NCBI GenBank assembly: GCA_016789455.1
Contig: JAEUQU010000002.1
Location: forward strand, 992,001 to 1,056,000
Origin: Candidatus Saccharibacteria bacterium
GTDB lineage: Bacteria > Patescibacteriota > Saccharimonadia > Saccharimonadales > Saccharimonadaceae
Direction: 5' to 3'
Length of the DNA: 64,000 nucleotides
A program made the position numbers and the translations under genes. Positions 1 to 8,473 of the stretch are shown here, piece after piece; the first letter of the stretch is position 1, and each line of letters starts with the position of its first letter. Under the pieces are notes generated by a model. The model did no database searches. It saw only the letters and a list, made by a program, of their open reading frames with translations, and was not told the DNA's origin.

Positions 1-2
1 CA

Positions 3-128
3 ACTTTTGGAAAAGCACATGTTTCGTCTTATATCAAATACATTATGCTTGAACGACGCTTACGGGAATTTTCAGAGAAGCGGAAGAGTTTACATTTATT
101 GTCGGATGTAGTAAATGCCTCATCGTAG
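3..128 (+). CDS. C-terminal fragment of an unrecognised protein, cut by the window edge
   Basis: An open frame runs from the left edge to a TAG at 126-128. The 41 residues are helical and rich in charge (for example IMLERRLREFSEK), which looks more like a real protein tail than the alternative frames do. I do not recognise a family. It ends 26 bases before the 3' end of the opposite-strand membrane-anchored gene, so the two would be convergent. Without the upstream part, the frame choice is uncertain. Confidence 0.3.
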   Translation, partial: TFGKAHVSSYIKYIMLERRLREFSEKRKSLHLLSDVVNASS

Positions 129-153
129 TACTTATGCGGGTGGGATATGTTGT

Positions 154-882
154 TTACGTAAAGCTGATATAGTGAATCATCTCGTCCATTAAGGCTGGAG
201 TGTCCGGATTCATACTCTCGCAAAAGAAGTGAAATGTACGGTCCGGTATCTTCGACTCAATGTAGTAGACGACTATTGTGCGAGCCTGCTCCGAGCCTGA
301 GAACCGATACGTTTCCTGGTAGCGGATTGCTCGTTGCCCATTCAGAGTGAAAGCATCACTTTGTTTGATGTCTCGCCAAGCTTTGTCCAGCGCTGGATCG
401 ATGGTGCCGGGGTCATCATCATCGCCTCCTTCATGGGCTGCCGTGGCTTCTTCGAAGCTGATTGGTCGTGTGGCTATTGTACACCTGTCGTCGGAAGAGT
501 CACTGGACAGTGAAATTGTCCTAAGTGATTGATTTGGGTTGGAAGTGAGCGGAGATCGTTCTTCTGTAGTCCAGCCGTTTGGATAGTGAATTTTAATTTT
601 TGCAGTATCGGCTGCGTGTTTTTTCCAGTCGGATGGCGCTGGTACGCTAGTAAGTACCTTTAGATTATCAACGCGCTCAATTATGCTTGTATTGATAGGT
701 GCAGAGGGTGCGGGGCTGTTCGAAGTTGTGTCAGCATCAGTATCACCTTGTTGGGGTCGGACTTGTGAGGATATGTACATCGTAGTTGCAATTGAGCCAG
801 CGATGGCCACAAGTAGAACTAAGACTATGTAAAGTATTTTCTTTCTTTTGCTTTTCATGCGTTTTGCAATCTCCTCACCCAT
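154..882 (-). CDS. Membrane-anchored extracytoplasmic protein of unknown function
   Basis: This 242-residue protein has a short basic N-terminus (KSKRKK), one membrane segment at about residues 14-34 and then an extracellular-type domain rich in Ser, Thr and Asp. No catalytic motif is visible. Its ATG follows directly after the TAA of the upstream metalloprotease-like gene, so it is probably translationally coupled to it and may be its partner or inhibitor (inference). Base composition is AT-richer than most of the window and matches the 3' half of the upstream gene, so the two may have arrived together. Cysteines at residues 134 and 221 (approximate) could form a disulfide. Function is unknown. 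Confidence 0.75.
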   Translation of the reverse strand: MGEEIAKRMKSKRKKILYIVLVLLVAIAGSIATTMYISSQVRPQQGDTDADTTSNSPAPSAPINTSIIERVDNLKVLTSVPAPSDWKKHAADTAKIKIHYPNGWTTEERSPLTSNPNQSLRTISLSSDSSDDRCTIATRPISFEEATAAHEGGDDDDPGTIDPALDKAWRDIKQSDAFTLNGQRAIRYQETYRFSGSEQARTIVVYYIESKIPDRTFHFFCESMNPDTPALMDEMIHYISFT

Positions 883-3432
883 TTAAAAGCACAGAACCAT
901 ATGCTCTTCTTCATTACAATCAACAGTGTCGAGCCCTGTAGTGGTGAAATCTAATTCAAATTTAAGCTTAGGCAAACTGAAGTCCTTCATGCCCTTTTTT
1001 ACAGCTACCCAGTCGTTGTGGTCGTCGTTATACAAACCTTCTGAGTAACTCACACTGCTTAGAGGGCTAGTATTCGTGCCAATGTTGTAATTCATTATGC
1101 CGTAATAACCAGTGCCATTCTCCGTCATTGAATGGGTGACGGATGTAGCTCCATCAACCTTAGAGTATATACAGGTACTATCCTGGAACTCATACCTGGC
1201 GATGGGCGTTAAGCACAAGCTATGTCCCATCTCGTGCATAACTGCTTTTGATAACCTCACATCAAAATCGTTTGGTGCTACAATGCCCACTGATTCATAT
1301 GCTATCAACATGTCATCATCTCCGCCTATTGCCGTGCCGAGCTTAATAGAGTTGGGATCATCGTCAGGAATAAATCGACTAAATAACATGTAACGCCACA
1401 CCCCTCTTCGTTTATCACTGAAGTTCGAAGTCAGATTGTTTTGCGTGTCGCCTTTTTTGTAGTCTGTAATGTCAAGGCTAAACTCATTTAAGTCTACAGT
1501 GTCGCCTCGATAAGGCACTTGATTGCCTCCGCCAAAATCTTTTATGTCATCGTCTACGCCCACGCTTAAGGCACTGCCTATATTATGGCCTACGTCGAAG
1601 TGTGTTTCGATGCCAAACTCTCTAAAAGCCTCTACGACGGGCATCAGTTGATCGGGGGTTGGCTGAGTTGAGTAGTTATTGTCTTTTGTCCAGTCAATCT
1701 GCACAAACAAATCTTTCTGAAGAGGATTTGGAGCGGCGCAGTTTATGGGATTATTTTGAGTATCTGTATTGCAATAAGTTACGATTTTATCTGAGTACCA
1801 CTCGGACTCTTTATTGTCATCGATGCCATCATCGTCAAAGTCTTGCGAATAATCACTTGTACCTTGCTGGTTCTCATGGAACATATTTAACTTATCGCCA
1901 TCCATATCAATCTCTTCATAGTCATAACTCGTCAGCGGCTCAGACCGCGGATACCTATCCCCAATAACATTGACCAGGTCCAGCACCGTCACATAGGTAT
2001 TGTTGGCCGCCCCACAGAAGTTCGCATACCACTCCAGCTTGCATGATACGAAGTATGCTTTGCCGCCTTGCAGGTCGACCTTCGTGCCGGCCCCGAACTT
2101 ATCCTGCCCGTTCGGATCCATGGTGTAGTCGTCCGACGAGGCATAGACAATGGACATGGTGCCGGTGGCGTCCACCTTACGCACCACCACGTAGCGGTCG
2201 GAGTTGCTGTACTGTGTGACGTCGGCCGTCGACACCAAAATGGCAACGCCGTTGTTGTCAACCGCCGGCTGGCTGGTGCGCCGCACAGTAGCAAAACCAT
2301 CGCCGCTCATGTTATTGAGGTCTTTGTTGTACACCACCGCGTCACTCACCGAATACTTGACCAGCATGTCGTCGTAGGCGCCGGACGTGCCCGGTTGGGC
2401 ACCCAGCACCACCACGCCGTTGTCTGGTGATATGGCCACGCTATCCGGCACGAAACTGCAGGTACTGACCGGCACAGTGGAGCGGCCGGGCGTGCTACCA
2501 CTGGCGGGTGTCGCCCGTGCCAGCTCAACCGAGCCCGTGCAGGAGGCGTTGAGGTTGTTGGCGTCAGAATTGGCACCATTAGACAAGATGGCATAAACAT
2601 AGCCCGCCCCGTTACCGCTGGCATGCAGGATGAACTGACCGGAGGATGAGGCAAGGTCAATGGCAGTGTTAGTACCTTCTGTCAGCTCGTCGTCGCCGAT
2701 ACCCGGCGTGTTGTTGGTGTCGAAGGTCGCGTAGCGGACGTTCGTGCCGTCCAGGAAGGCCACGCCGTTCTCACCGGGGAAGACGTGGTCGAACTGCTTG
2801 GGGTGCCAGGAGCCGGAAAGGTTCGGTCCCTGCAGCGGCAGGCTGTCGATGACCTTGCCATTGAGGGCGTTGAGCATGTAAAGGCGGTTGTCCGGGCTGC
2901 TGCAGCCGGAGGGCGCATAAGCATAGACGAAGACGTACCCATTAAAGCCAATGGTTGGAAAGAACAACTCGCCCTGCTTGCCTTCCGGCGTGCTGGCTGA
3001 CGGGCAGGTCTCGGCCGTGAATGGTGTCTGCCACATTTCGGCGTTGGTGCGGTAGGCCGACAAGCGCCGCTGGAAATTCCCGTTACTGTCCTTGACTTCT
3101 TAGGCGTAGACGGTGTCATCCAGGCCGACGCCCATGCCGACGTTGTCGCAGTATGGTGCCCACCATGGCTTGTTACTGTCGCGTGTGACGGTATCGGTGA
3201 CGGCATGGCTGGGTGAGTAGGTTTTACTATAGGTCCATGGCGTCGTGGAGCTGTTGCATACCGACGCGTTGTAACTGCCGTCCTTGTGGGCGTAGACGTA
3301 CTCGGGGATGTATGACCCAGTACTGGTGTGGATCGCTGCGGCCTCCGCCGCTCTTGAAGTAACTGTATTTAGCAATACCGCGCCCGCTAACACAGCAGCC
3401 GCCAATATACTCCGCGTAAAGATTTTCCCCAC
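883..3432 (-). pseudogene. Secreted metalloprotease-like protein interrupted by an in-frame TAA
   Basis: Two open stretches in the same frame, 3432-3103 and 3099-886, are separated by one TAA at 3100-3102. The first begins at GTG 3432, five bases after AAAGGAG, and encodes a signal peptide (MGKIFTRSILAAAVLAGAV...). The second has no plausible start of its own (only TTG), so this reads as one gene of about 850 codons with a nonsense change; CAA to TAA would suffice. The N-terminal half looks beta-rich and propeller-like. The C-terminal half has an acidic calcium-binding-type loop (DFDDDGIDDNKESEW) and a zinc protease motif HEMGH inside KAVMHEMGHSLCL. The DNA changes from GC-rich to AT-rich near 1925. 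Stop-codon readthrough, a sequencing error or a true pseudogene are all possible. Confidence 0.7.
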
Positions 3433-3505
3433 CGCCGCTCCTTTTTTAGAATTACCCACCACATGCCCCATATCTGCTGACCTAATGATGCTAGATGTAT
3501 TGCTT

Positions 3506-3511
3506 ATTATA
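3506..3511 (-). promoter_or_regulatory. -10 box for the metalloprotease-like gene
   Basis: TATAAT on the minus strand, about 70 bases before GTG 3432. The -35 region is weak. This fits a single transcript covering the signal-peptide part, the protease part and the coupled gene at 154-882. Confidence 0.45.
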
Positions 3512-3537
3512 CAGCAGCGCTACTCTTTCCGACAGAA

Positions 3538-3566
3538 ACTGCCCACCTGCAAAGTAGGTGGGCAGT
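3538..3566 (-). terminator. Hairpin downstream of the small secreted coiled-coil gene
   Basis: A perfect 11-bp stem (ACTGCCCACCT with AGGTGGGCAGT) and a 7-base loop. It lies about 70 bases past the stop of the gene at 3639-4223 on the minus strand. The following T-tract is short (AGTTTCTG), so termination strength is uncertain. Confidence 0.55.
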
Positions 3567-3638
3567 CGTGCTATGCGAGGGTGTATTTAAGCCAACGTGT
3601 CTGCAGCGGGCATCACAGCACCACAACCAGCCTACCCG

Positions 3639-4223
3639 CTATTGCTCAGTACTGGTGTCAGATTGGCCGCTGGCGCCACTGTCCTGGGCGGTACCATCCG
3701 GCCTGCCAAACCCACCCGGACTCCCAGGCCCACCATGTCCACCCCGCCCGCCCATCAGGTAGCGGCCGTAGGTTTCATCGATGCCATTGTCGCTGAGCCA
3801 CTGCTGCAGCTCCTGGCGCTTGGTGTCCATTTCTTCGCGCTTGCCCTCCATGGCGGTCTGGCGGTCTTCGTCGCTGAGGCCTTCTATTTCGGTGCGCTCG
3901 GCTTGGCGCTCTGCTTGAAGCTCGGCGCGCTTGTCCAGCAGCTTCTGCTTCTGGTCTTCGGTCAGCTTACCGTCAGTGACAGCTTGGGTCAGCGCTTCTT
4001 CGACTTGCTGTTTCTGGGCGGCTTCGCGTTCCTCATGCGCCTCGTCAAAGACGGCCTTCACCTCGTCCTGATTCAGGTTGAACTTCTCCGCGATCTTGGT
4101 GATGAGGTTGTCGCCACTAGTGCCGGTGGTAGTCATAGCACTGGCGGTGCCGACGGCGGCCAAGCCAGCGATTCCCATGCTGGTGGCGACGCCGGCGACC
4201 ACTAGGTTCTTTGGTATGTGCAT
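3639..4223 (-). CDS. Small secreted coiled-coil protein, DUF2680-like
   Basis: The 194-residue protein has a signal peptide at residues 1-29 ending near AVGTASA. A segment resembling DUF2680 proteins follows (IAEKFNLNQDEVKAVFDEA), then a long charged helix dominated by Glu, Lys and Gln, and a Gly/Pro-rich tail (GGRGGHGGPGSPGG). DUF2680-type proteins are common and uncharacterised in CPR bacteria and Gram-positives. The start is supported by AAAGGAG five bases upstream of ATG 4223. It appears monocistronic, with a hairpin beyond its stop. It could act as a periplasmic or surface chaperone-like spacer, but nothing in the sequence shows this. Confidence 0.7.
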   Translation of the reverse strand: MHIPKNLVVAGVATSMGIAGLAAVGTASAMTTTGTSGDNLITKIAEKFNLNQDEVKAVFDEAHEEREAAQKQQVEEALTQAVTDGKLTEDQKQKLLDKRAELQAERQAERTEIEGLSDEDRQTAMEGKREEMDTKRQELQQWLSDNGIDETYGRYLMGGRGGHGGPGSPGGFGRPDGTAQDSGASGQSDTSTEQ

Positions 4224-4386
4224 TCATGCTCCTTTCATTACTTTTCATTAAATCGGCGGCTACACTGATTTAATTAACTGTTCGTTGTCATCTGGATCCT
4301 AAATGACAGGCCTTATACTAGTCTCCTGTTTTGAAGCTTTCCTTAATGAACCTTAAAGCCGCCTCAGTAATCAAAACGGCAGTTTT

Positions 4387-4415
4387 TTGACAAAATTAAG
4401 CATACGTGCTATAAT
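4387..4415 (+). promoter_or_regulatory. Orphan consensus promoter pointing into the 3' end of the cupin gene
   Basis: TTGACA at 4387-4392, a 17-base spacer, and TATAAT at 4410-4415 form a perfect sigma-70-type promoter on the plus strand. Transcription would start near 4422. No credible plus-strand gene follows before 4925; the transcript would run antisense to the cupin gene at 4478-4849. It may drive an antisense or small RNA, or a long leader for the ATPase-like operon. Confidence 0.6.
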
Positions 4416-4477
4416 TACAGTATAGACCCGTGTATCCAGCTCGGGCTTCTTCCCCGTCCTATTGGGCGCGTTCCAGC

Positions 4478-4849
4478 CTAATCTTTAGCTGGCGCAGCAA
4501 CCGACTCATCCGTCTCCACGAACGTACTGGTGTTCTCATGCACCGGCGGCGATTCATAGCAGACCACACCCTCCGGTCCGGCATCGGCCGAGTGCACCGT
4601 CTCCGGCGGCAGGATCATCTTGTCGCCCGGCGTAAGCAGGATGTCCTCGCCATTAACATGAAAGGTTATTTCACCAACAGCACACCACAGCGTCTTCTGC
4701 AGGCCATGCCAGTGCCCCAGCCAATGTTTATCGGGTTCGCCGGTCCAGCGCATGGCGCTGAGGCCGCTGGCGCGGATTTCTTGCTTGACCAGTTCTTCGG
4801 TGGCGGGTTCGGGGTGGCTCCACTGTATGACTTGAGGGATGGTTTCCAT
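4478..4849 (-). CDS. Cupin-domain protein
   Basis: A 123-residue single-domain cupin. The region around GEITFHVNGEDILLTPGDK followed by ILPPETVHSA matches the second part of a cupin barrel, with HWHG upstream as likely metal-binding histidines. Cupins of this size bind small metabolites or metals, and the substrate cannot be read from sequence. I start it at the ATG of METIPQ (4849). A minus-strand -10 box TATACT (4856-4861) lies exactly six bases before that ATG, predicting a leaderless transcript; the TTG start 18 bases further out would fall inside the promoter. It is divergent from the ATPase-like operon. Confidence 0.75.
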   Translation of the reverse strand: METIPQVIQWSHPEPATEELVKQEIRASGLSAMRWTGEPDKHWLGHWHGLQKTLWCAVGEITFHVNGEDILLTPGDKMILPPETVHSADAGPEGVVCYESPPVHENTSTFVETDESVAAPAKD

Positions 4850-4855
4850 ACATAT

Positions 4856-4894
4856 AGTATACGGCAAATAGCCAGCCCCTCCCCCGCCTGCTAT
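4856..4894. promoter_or_regulatory. Divergent -10 boxes for the cupin gene and the ATPase-like operon
   Basis: On the minus strand TATACT (4856-4861) precedes the cupin ATG by six bases. On the plus strand TATACT (about 4892-4897) precedes ATG 4925, with AGAGGAA between them as a ribosome-binding site. No strong -35 box is seen for either. Confidence 0.5.
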
Positions 4895-4924
4895 ACTTAA
4901 GCACTAGAGGAATACAACAGACAT

Positions 4925-5791
4925 ATGAAGGCACAGCGTCCGCTACTTACGGGCCGCATCAGCTATGCGGCGGTGCTGTCCTGTCTGCGCTCCGGCGGGC
5001 TGTGGCTGGCGGCGCTGGGCATCCTGAGCCTACACCTGGCGCCAATCGCGCTGGCCAACACCTCCATTACGCAGGGATACAACGTCAAGGAGCCGCTGCC
5101 TATCGGCTCGATTGTCAGCATCGAGAAGAACACCACCGACACGGTCTTTGCCGCCTCCACCAGCAACATTGCCAACCTGCTGGGCGTGGTCATCAATCCG
5201 GAGAGTTCGCTGATCACGCTTTCTAACGGCCAGCGCTCGCAGGTCCAGGTGGCCACCAGCGGCACGGTGCCGGTGCTTATCTCGGACATGAACGGCAAGA
5301 TTGCCCGCGGTGACCACATCACTGCCTCGCCCATTCCTGGGGTGGGTATGAAGGCGACGGCCAGCGTCATGGTCTTAGGCATCGTCCAGGGTGACGCCGG
5401 CAACGGCACGGTGCAATCGTACAAGGACAAACAAGGCAAAGAGCATAAAGTGACGCTAGGCCAGGTGCCGGTACTGTTGAACGTGGCCTACTACTTCAAG
5501 GAACCCGAAAAGACCATCATTCCCTCGGCCATCCAGAACGTCGCCAACGCCTTGGCTGGCAAGGCGGTCAGTTCCACGCCTATCCTCATCAGTGCGGCTA
5601 TCTTTCTGGTGACCATCATCGTGGTGGTCAGCATCATCTACTCGATGATCCGCAGCAGCATCATTTCTGTCGGCCGCAACCCGATGTCGCAGTCGGCCAT
5701 CTACCGCAACCTGCTTCATATGTCCACGCTGGTCCTATTGATATTGGGCGGCGGTTTTGCAGCGATTTATCTGGTATTAACACGGTTATAG
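4925..5791 (+). CDS. Secreted beta-domain protein with a C-terminal subunit-c-like hairpin lacking the ion-binding carboxylate
   Basis: First gene of the F1-like operon, in the place where subunits a and c normally sit. The 288 residues comprise: a signal peptide or first membrane helix (about 20-44, ending PIALA); an extracytoplasmic beta-rich domain (about 45-200) whose pattern of VPVLISDMNGKIARGDHITA and PIPGVGMKA resembles a domain found in phage-tail-like and CPR surface fibre proteins; and two C-terminal membrane helices (about 222-243 and 266-286). The loop between them (SVGRNPMSQSAIYRN) and the end GGGFAAIYLVL resemble the loop and outer helix of F-type subunit c. Aligned on the AxxIY pattern, the essential Glu/Asp position is Gly277. 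The inner helix also lacks the usual GxGxG repeat. Ion translocation through it is therefore unlikely. The assignment to the c family is by eye. Confidence 0.65.
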   Translation: MKAQRPLLTGRISYAAVLSCLRSGGLWLAALGILSLHLAPIALANTSITQGYNVKEPLPIGSIVSIEKNTTDTVFAASTSNIANLLGVVINPESSLITLSNGQRSQVQVATSGTVPVLISDMNGKIARGDHITASPIPGVGMKATASVMVLGIVQGDAGNGTVQSYKDKQGKEHKVTLGQVPVLLNVAYYFKEPEKTIIPSAIQNVANALAGKAVSSTPILISAAIFLVTIIVVVSIIYSMIRSSIISVGRNPMSQSAIYRNLLHMSTLVLLILGGGFAAIYLVLTRL

Positions 5792-5800
5792 GGAGTACTT

Positions 5801-6430
5801 ATGGATCCACAGCAATTACAAATCTTCCTTCTGGTCAATGTCTTTTTGATGGGCATCCTAGCGGCGGTCGGTTTCCGGCACGCCCGGGCGCATTTCCGGC
5901 CGCAGGAGCATGATGGGCACGGGCATGACACTAAGCACGAGGCTCATGCCGGTGATCACGCCACGCTTCCCGCCCGCGAGCGCGCCAAACTGCTTGAAAA
6001 AGCCCAGGCTGATTACGCTAAAGTGCTTGACCGCTCGGTGAAAGATCTCGAGCATGATCTGCAAGGCACCACCGGCAAACTGACCAAACAGTTGGAGACG
6101 ATGCTGGGCGCCATGGTAGAGAGCGAAGTTGAGCGCTACAAGGCCGAACTGGCCCGCCTGCGCGCCGAGGCCGAGCAGGCCACTGCCAAAGCCCAGGCAG
6201 ACATCGGCACCCAGCACGACGGCCTCAAGGAAAAGCTAGCCCAGGAGCTGGCCGCCGAGAAACAGAAACTGGTGGACCAGCTCGATGGCAAGCTGGCGGA
6301 TGCCGTCGCCTCTTTCCTGACCGAGACGCTGCAGCATAACGTGGACCTGGGCGCGCAATCCGCTTATCTTACCTCCATGCTCGAGGCCCATAAGGACGAA
6401 CTGGTGCGAGGCATCCGCGATGACGGCTAA
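5801..6430 (+). CDS. atpF: F-type ATPase b-subunit-like stalk protein
   Basis: The 209-residue protein has one N-terminal membrane helix (about 7-26), a histidine-rich linker (HDGHGHDTKHEAHAGDH, about 38-54) and a long charged coiled coil to the C-terminus, the architecture of an F-type b stalk. It sits between the c-like gene and the delta-like gene, as atpF does. It starts nine bases after the preceding stop, and its 3' end overlaps the next gene by 11 bases. The His-rich linker is unusual and could bind metal. Sequence identity to known b subunits cannot be judged by eye because b is poorly conserved; position and shape carry the call. Confidence 0.65.
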   Translation: MDPQQLQIFLLVNVFLMGILAAVGFRHARAHFRPQEHDGHGHDTKHEAHAGDHATLPARERAKLLEKAQADYAKVLDRSVKDLEHDLQGTTGKLTKQLETMLGAMVESEVERYKAELARLRAEAEQATAKAQADIGTQHDGLKEKLAQELAAEKQKLVDQLDGKLADAVASFLTETLQHNVDLGAQSAYLTSMLEAHKDELVRGIRDDG

Positions 6431-6923
6431 GCCCGCCGGACTGCGCCTGCCCGACAGCGTCTCCTCCCTGCAGGACCTGGCAACGCTGCAGCTTGAAGTG
6501 CGGGCCTATGCCCGCTGGTTGTCGCACGAGGCAGTCAAGATCAAGGTGCACGCCAAGAATATCTCTGAACCGCCACCGCTTTCACCTGCCGCCAACCAGT
6601 TGATCCACGATTACACCGCCGGCAAACCGGCCACACCCGCCGGCCTGGACGAACTGGTGCAGCAGCTGGAAGACCGCAAGAAGAAAGCCCCGACCCTGAC
6701 CATCACCCTGGCCGGGCCGCCGACGCGTGGGCTCAAGGGGACGTTGGTGGGCTGGTGCCGGGAGAACATCGCGCCGGACGTGCTGGTGAACTTCCAGTTC
6801 AATGCCAGCATCCTGGGCGGGCTGGTGGTGCGCAGCGGCAGTCATACCTTTGATTGGTCCTTCCGTCGGCAGATATTAGATAACCGTGCCAAGTTCCCGG
6901 AGGTGCTGCGCCATGTTCGATAA
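6420..6923 (+). CDS. atpH: F1 delta-subunit-like protein
   Basis: 167 residues, close to the usual size of delta. The C-terminal half contains ENIAPDVLVNFQFNASILGG followed by LVVRSGSHTFDWSFRRQI, which matches the conserved end of delta/OSCP (the GGlvvrvGd...D.S pattern). The first half is helical, as expected for the domain that binds the top of the alpha/beta hexamer. ATG 6420 overlaps the b-like gene by 11 bases, and its own end overlaps the alpha start by 11 bases, so translation is probably coupled. The call rests on the C-terminal motif and gene order. Confidence 0.75.
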   Translation: MTAKPAGLRLPDSVSSLQDLATLQLEVRAYARWLSHEAVKIKVHAKNISEPPPLSPAANQLIHDYTAGKPATPAGLDELVQQLEDRKKKAPTLTITLAGPPTRGLKGTLVGWCRENIAPDVLVNFQFNASILGGLVVRSGSHTFDWSFRRQILDNRAKFPEVLRHVR

Positions 6924-8397
6924 CCAGGCATTCCAGCGGCTGGTGGAAGCCGATAATCTGACGGGTGAAGTGGTCGGCGTCAACAGCTTCATCGTCGAAG
7001 TCAAAGGCCTGGAGGGCGTGCGACTGGGCGCGCAGGTACTGTTTGAGGACGGTCAGCGCGGCATCGTGCGTGAGGCCTACGGCGACCGTGTGATTCTTTT
7101 TAACATCGATTCGGAACGGCTGGCGCCAGGAACGCTCGCCGTTGTCGAAAATGACGTACTGCAGGTGCCGGTGGGCCGCGAGCTGATCGGCCGGGTGGTG
7201 ACGCCAATGGGCGTGCCGCTGGATGGCAAGGGGCCGGTCCATGCCAAAAAGACTTCCAGCATCTTCAATCCGGCGCCCGGTATCATGGCGCGCAGCATGC
7301 TGAACGAGCAGCTGGCCAGCGGCGTGACGGCCGTCGACAGCTTCTTCCCTATCGTGCTGGGACAGCGTATCGCCATCCTGGGCGACAGTAAATCTGGTAA
7401 GAGTACCTTCCTGAGCCAGCTCAGTGCCAACCAGGAGGGGTCGAATAAGATCGTGGTGTATGTGCTGATGGGCAAACGCAAGGTGGACGTGGAAAAACTG
7501 CTGTCCGGGCTGCGTGAATCCGGCGCCATGGAACATACCATCGTGGTCATGGCCGATATCTTTGATTCGTTGACGCAGTCATACCTGGCGCCCTATGCGG
7601 CCTGTGCCATGGCCGAATTCCTGTGGTACGGCACCGGTGCCGACGGCAAAGGCGGCGAGGACGTCATCATCATGTACGACGACCTGAGCAGCCACGCCGA
7701 AGCCTATCGCCAGCTGTCGCTGCTCCAGGAAGTAGACCCGGGCCGTGATTCCTACCCGGGCGATATCTTTTACGCCCACTCCTCCCTGCTGGAACGGGCC
7801 GGCAAGCTCAAGACCAACATGAAGACGCTGACCTCACTGCCGGTCGTACTGACGCCGAACGACGACATCACCGCTTATCTTTCCACCAGTATCATGTCCA
7901 TCACCGATGGTCAGATCATCTTCGACCTGGGTATTTTCAGGCAAGGCATCCGGCCGGCGGTCAATGCCGGTCTGTCAGTCTCCCGTGTGGGCGGCCAGGC
8001 GCAGACCAGGCGGCAGAAACGGCTGTCATCAACCTTGTTCAAAACAATTGCGCGCTACAAGCAGGCCGAGGAATTCTCGCACTTCTCCTCGCAGCTTTCC
8101 AAAGAAACCCGCATCGACCTGACCCTGGGTAAATACATTTTTCAGGTATTGCAGCAGCCGCCGGAGGAACGCCGTTCGCTGATCGAGCAGATGTTGCTAC
8201 TGGAGACCATCATGCTGAGCGGCGGTGAGATGGAGATTGATGTGACGGCACTGAAGGCATCAGTGCGTGAGGTGGCGCATAAGGTCAAGGACGTTACCGA
8301 TGAGGAGACGTTCGATAAGTTGGAGGCGGAGCTGTTGAAGAAGCATGGGGCAACGCAGTTGGAAGCGGCGCCGGCTGATGAAAAAACAACAGCATAA
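6913..8397 (+). CDS. atpA: F1 ATPase alpha-like subunit
   Basis: 494 residues from ATG 6913 (MFDNQAFQRL). The protein has the beta-barrel domain, the nucleotide-binding domain and the C-terminal helical domain of F1 alpha. The arginine finger region is intact (GIRPAVNAGLSVSRVGGQAQ). The P-loop reads GDSKSGKS instead of the canonical GDRQTGKT, so the usual Gln is Lys, although the Walker lysine and hydroxyl residue remain. The N-terminus is about 20 residues shorter than typical alpha, which removes part of the delta-binding segment. These differences mark a divergent alpha that should still complete a catalytic site with beta. It overlaps the delta gene and is followed by an unrelated cassette. 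Confidence 0.9.
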   Translation: MFDNQAFQRLVEADNLTGEVVGVNSFIVEVKGLEGVRLGAQVLFEDGQRGIVREAYGDRVILFNIDSERLAPGTLAVVENDVLQVPVGRELIGRVVTPMGVPLDGKGPVHAKKTSSIFNPAPGIMARSMLNEQLASGVTAVDSFFPIVLGQRIAILGDSKSGKSTFLSQLSANQEGSNKIVVYVLMGKRKVDVEKLLSGLRESGAMEHTIVVMADIFDSLTQSYLAPYAACAMAEFLWYGTGADGKGGEDVIIMYDDLSSHAEAYRQLSLLQEVDPGRDSYPGDIFYAHSSLLERAGKLKTNMKTLTSLPVVLTPNDDITAYLSTSIMSITDGQIIFDLGIFRQGIRPAVNAGLSVSRVGGQAQTRRQKRLSSTLFKTIARYKQAEEFSHFSSQLSKETRIDLTLGKYIFQVLQQPPEERRSLIEQMLLLETIMLSGGEMEIDVTALKASVREVAHKVKDVTDEETFDKLEAELLKKHGATQLEAAPADEKTTA

Positions 8398-8425
8398 TCC
8401 AGGACGCCACCGGCTCCGGATGCGG

Positions 8426-8431
8426 TATGAT
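8426..8431 (+). promoter_or_regulatory. -10 box of the first cassette gene
   Basis: TATGAT 29 bases after the alpha stop and 42 bases before ATG 8474. Together with AGGAG at 8464-8468 it gives the inserted gene its own start signals. No clear -35 box is seen. Confidence 0.45.
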
Positions 8432-8473
8432 GCACATAAGGCATGTCCACCGCACCTCTGCACAGGAGCTGAA

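Noticed and set aside
883-3432. TAA recoded as an amino acid in this organism
   Set aside because: TAA ends many other genes here normally (for example alpha 8395-8397 and gamma 9878-9880), so general recoding is excluded.
4430-4900. 156-residue plus-strand frame opposite the cupin gene
   Set aside because: The opposite strand has clear cupin motifs; the plus-strand frame is Arg/Leu-rich shadow sequence. The promoter in front of it is kept as an orphan element.
6799-7536. Long minus-strand frames opposite the alpha gene
   Set aside because: Shadows of a GC-rich coding strand; alpha motifs are unambiguous on the plus strand.
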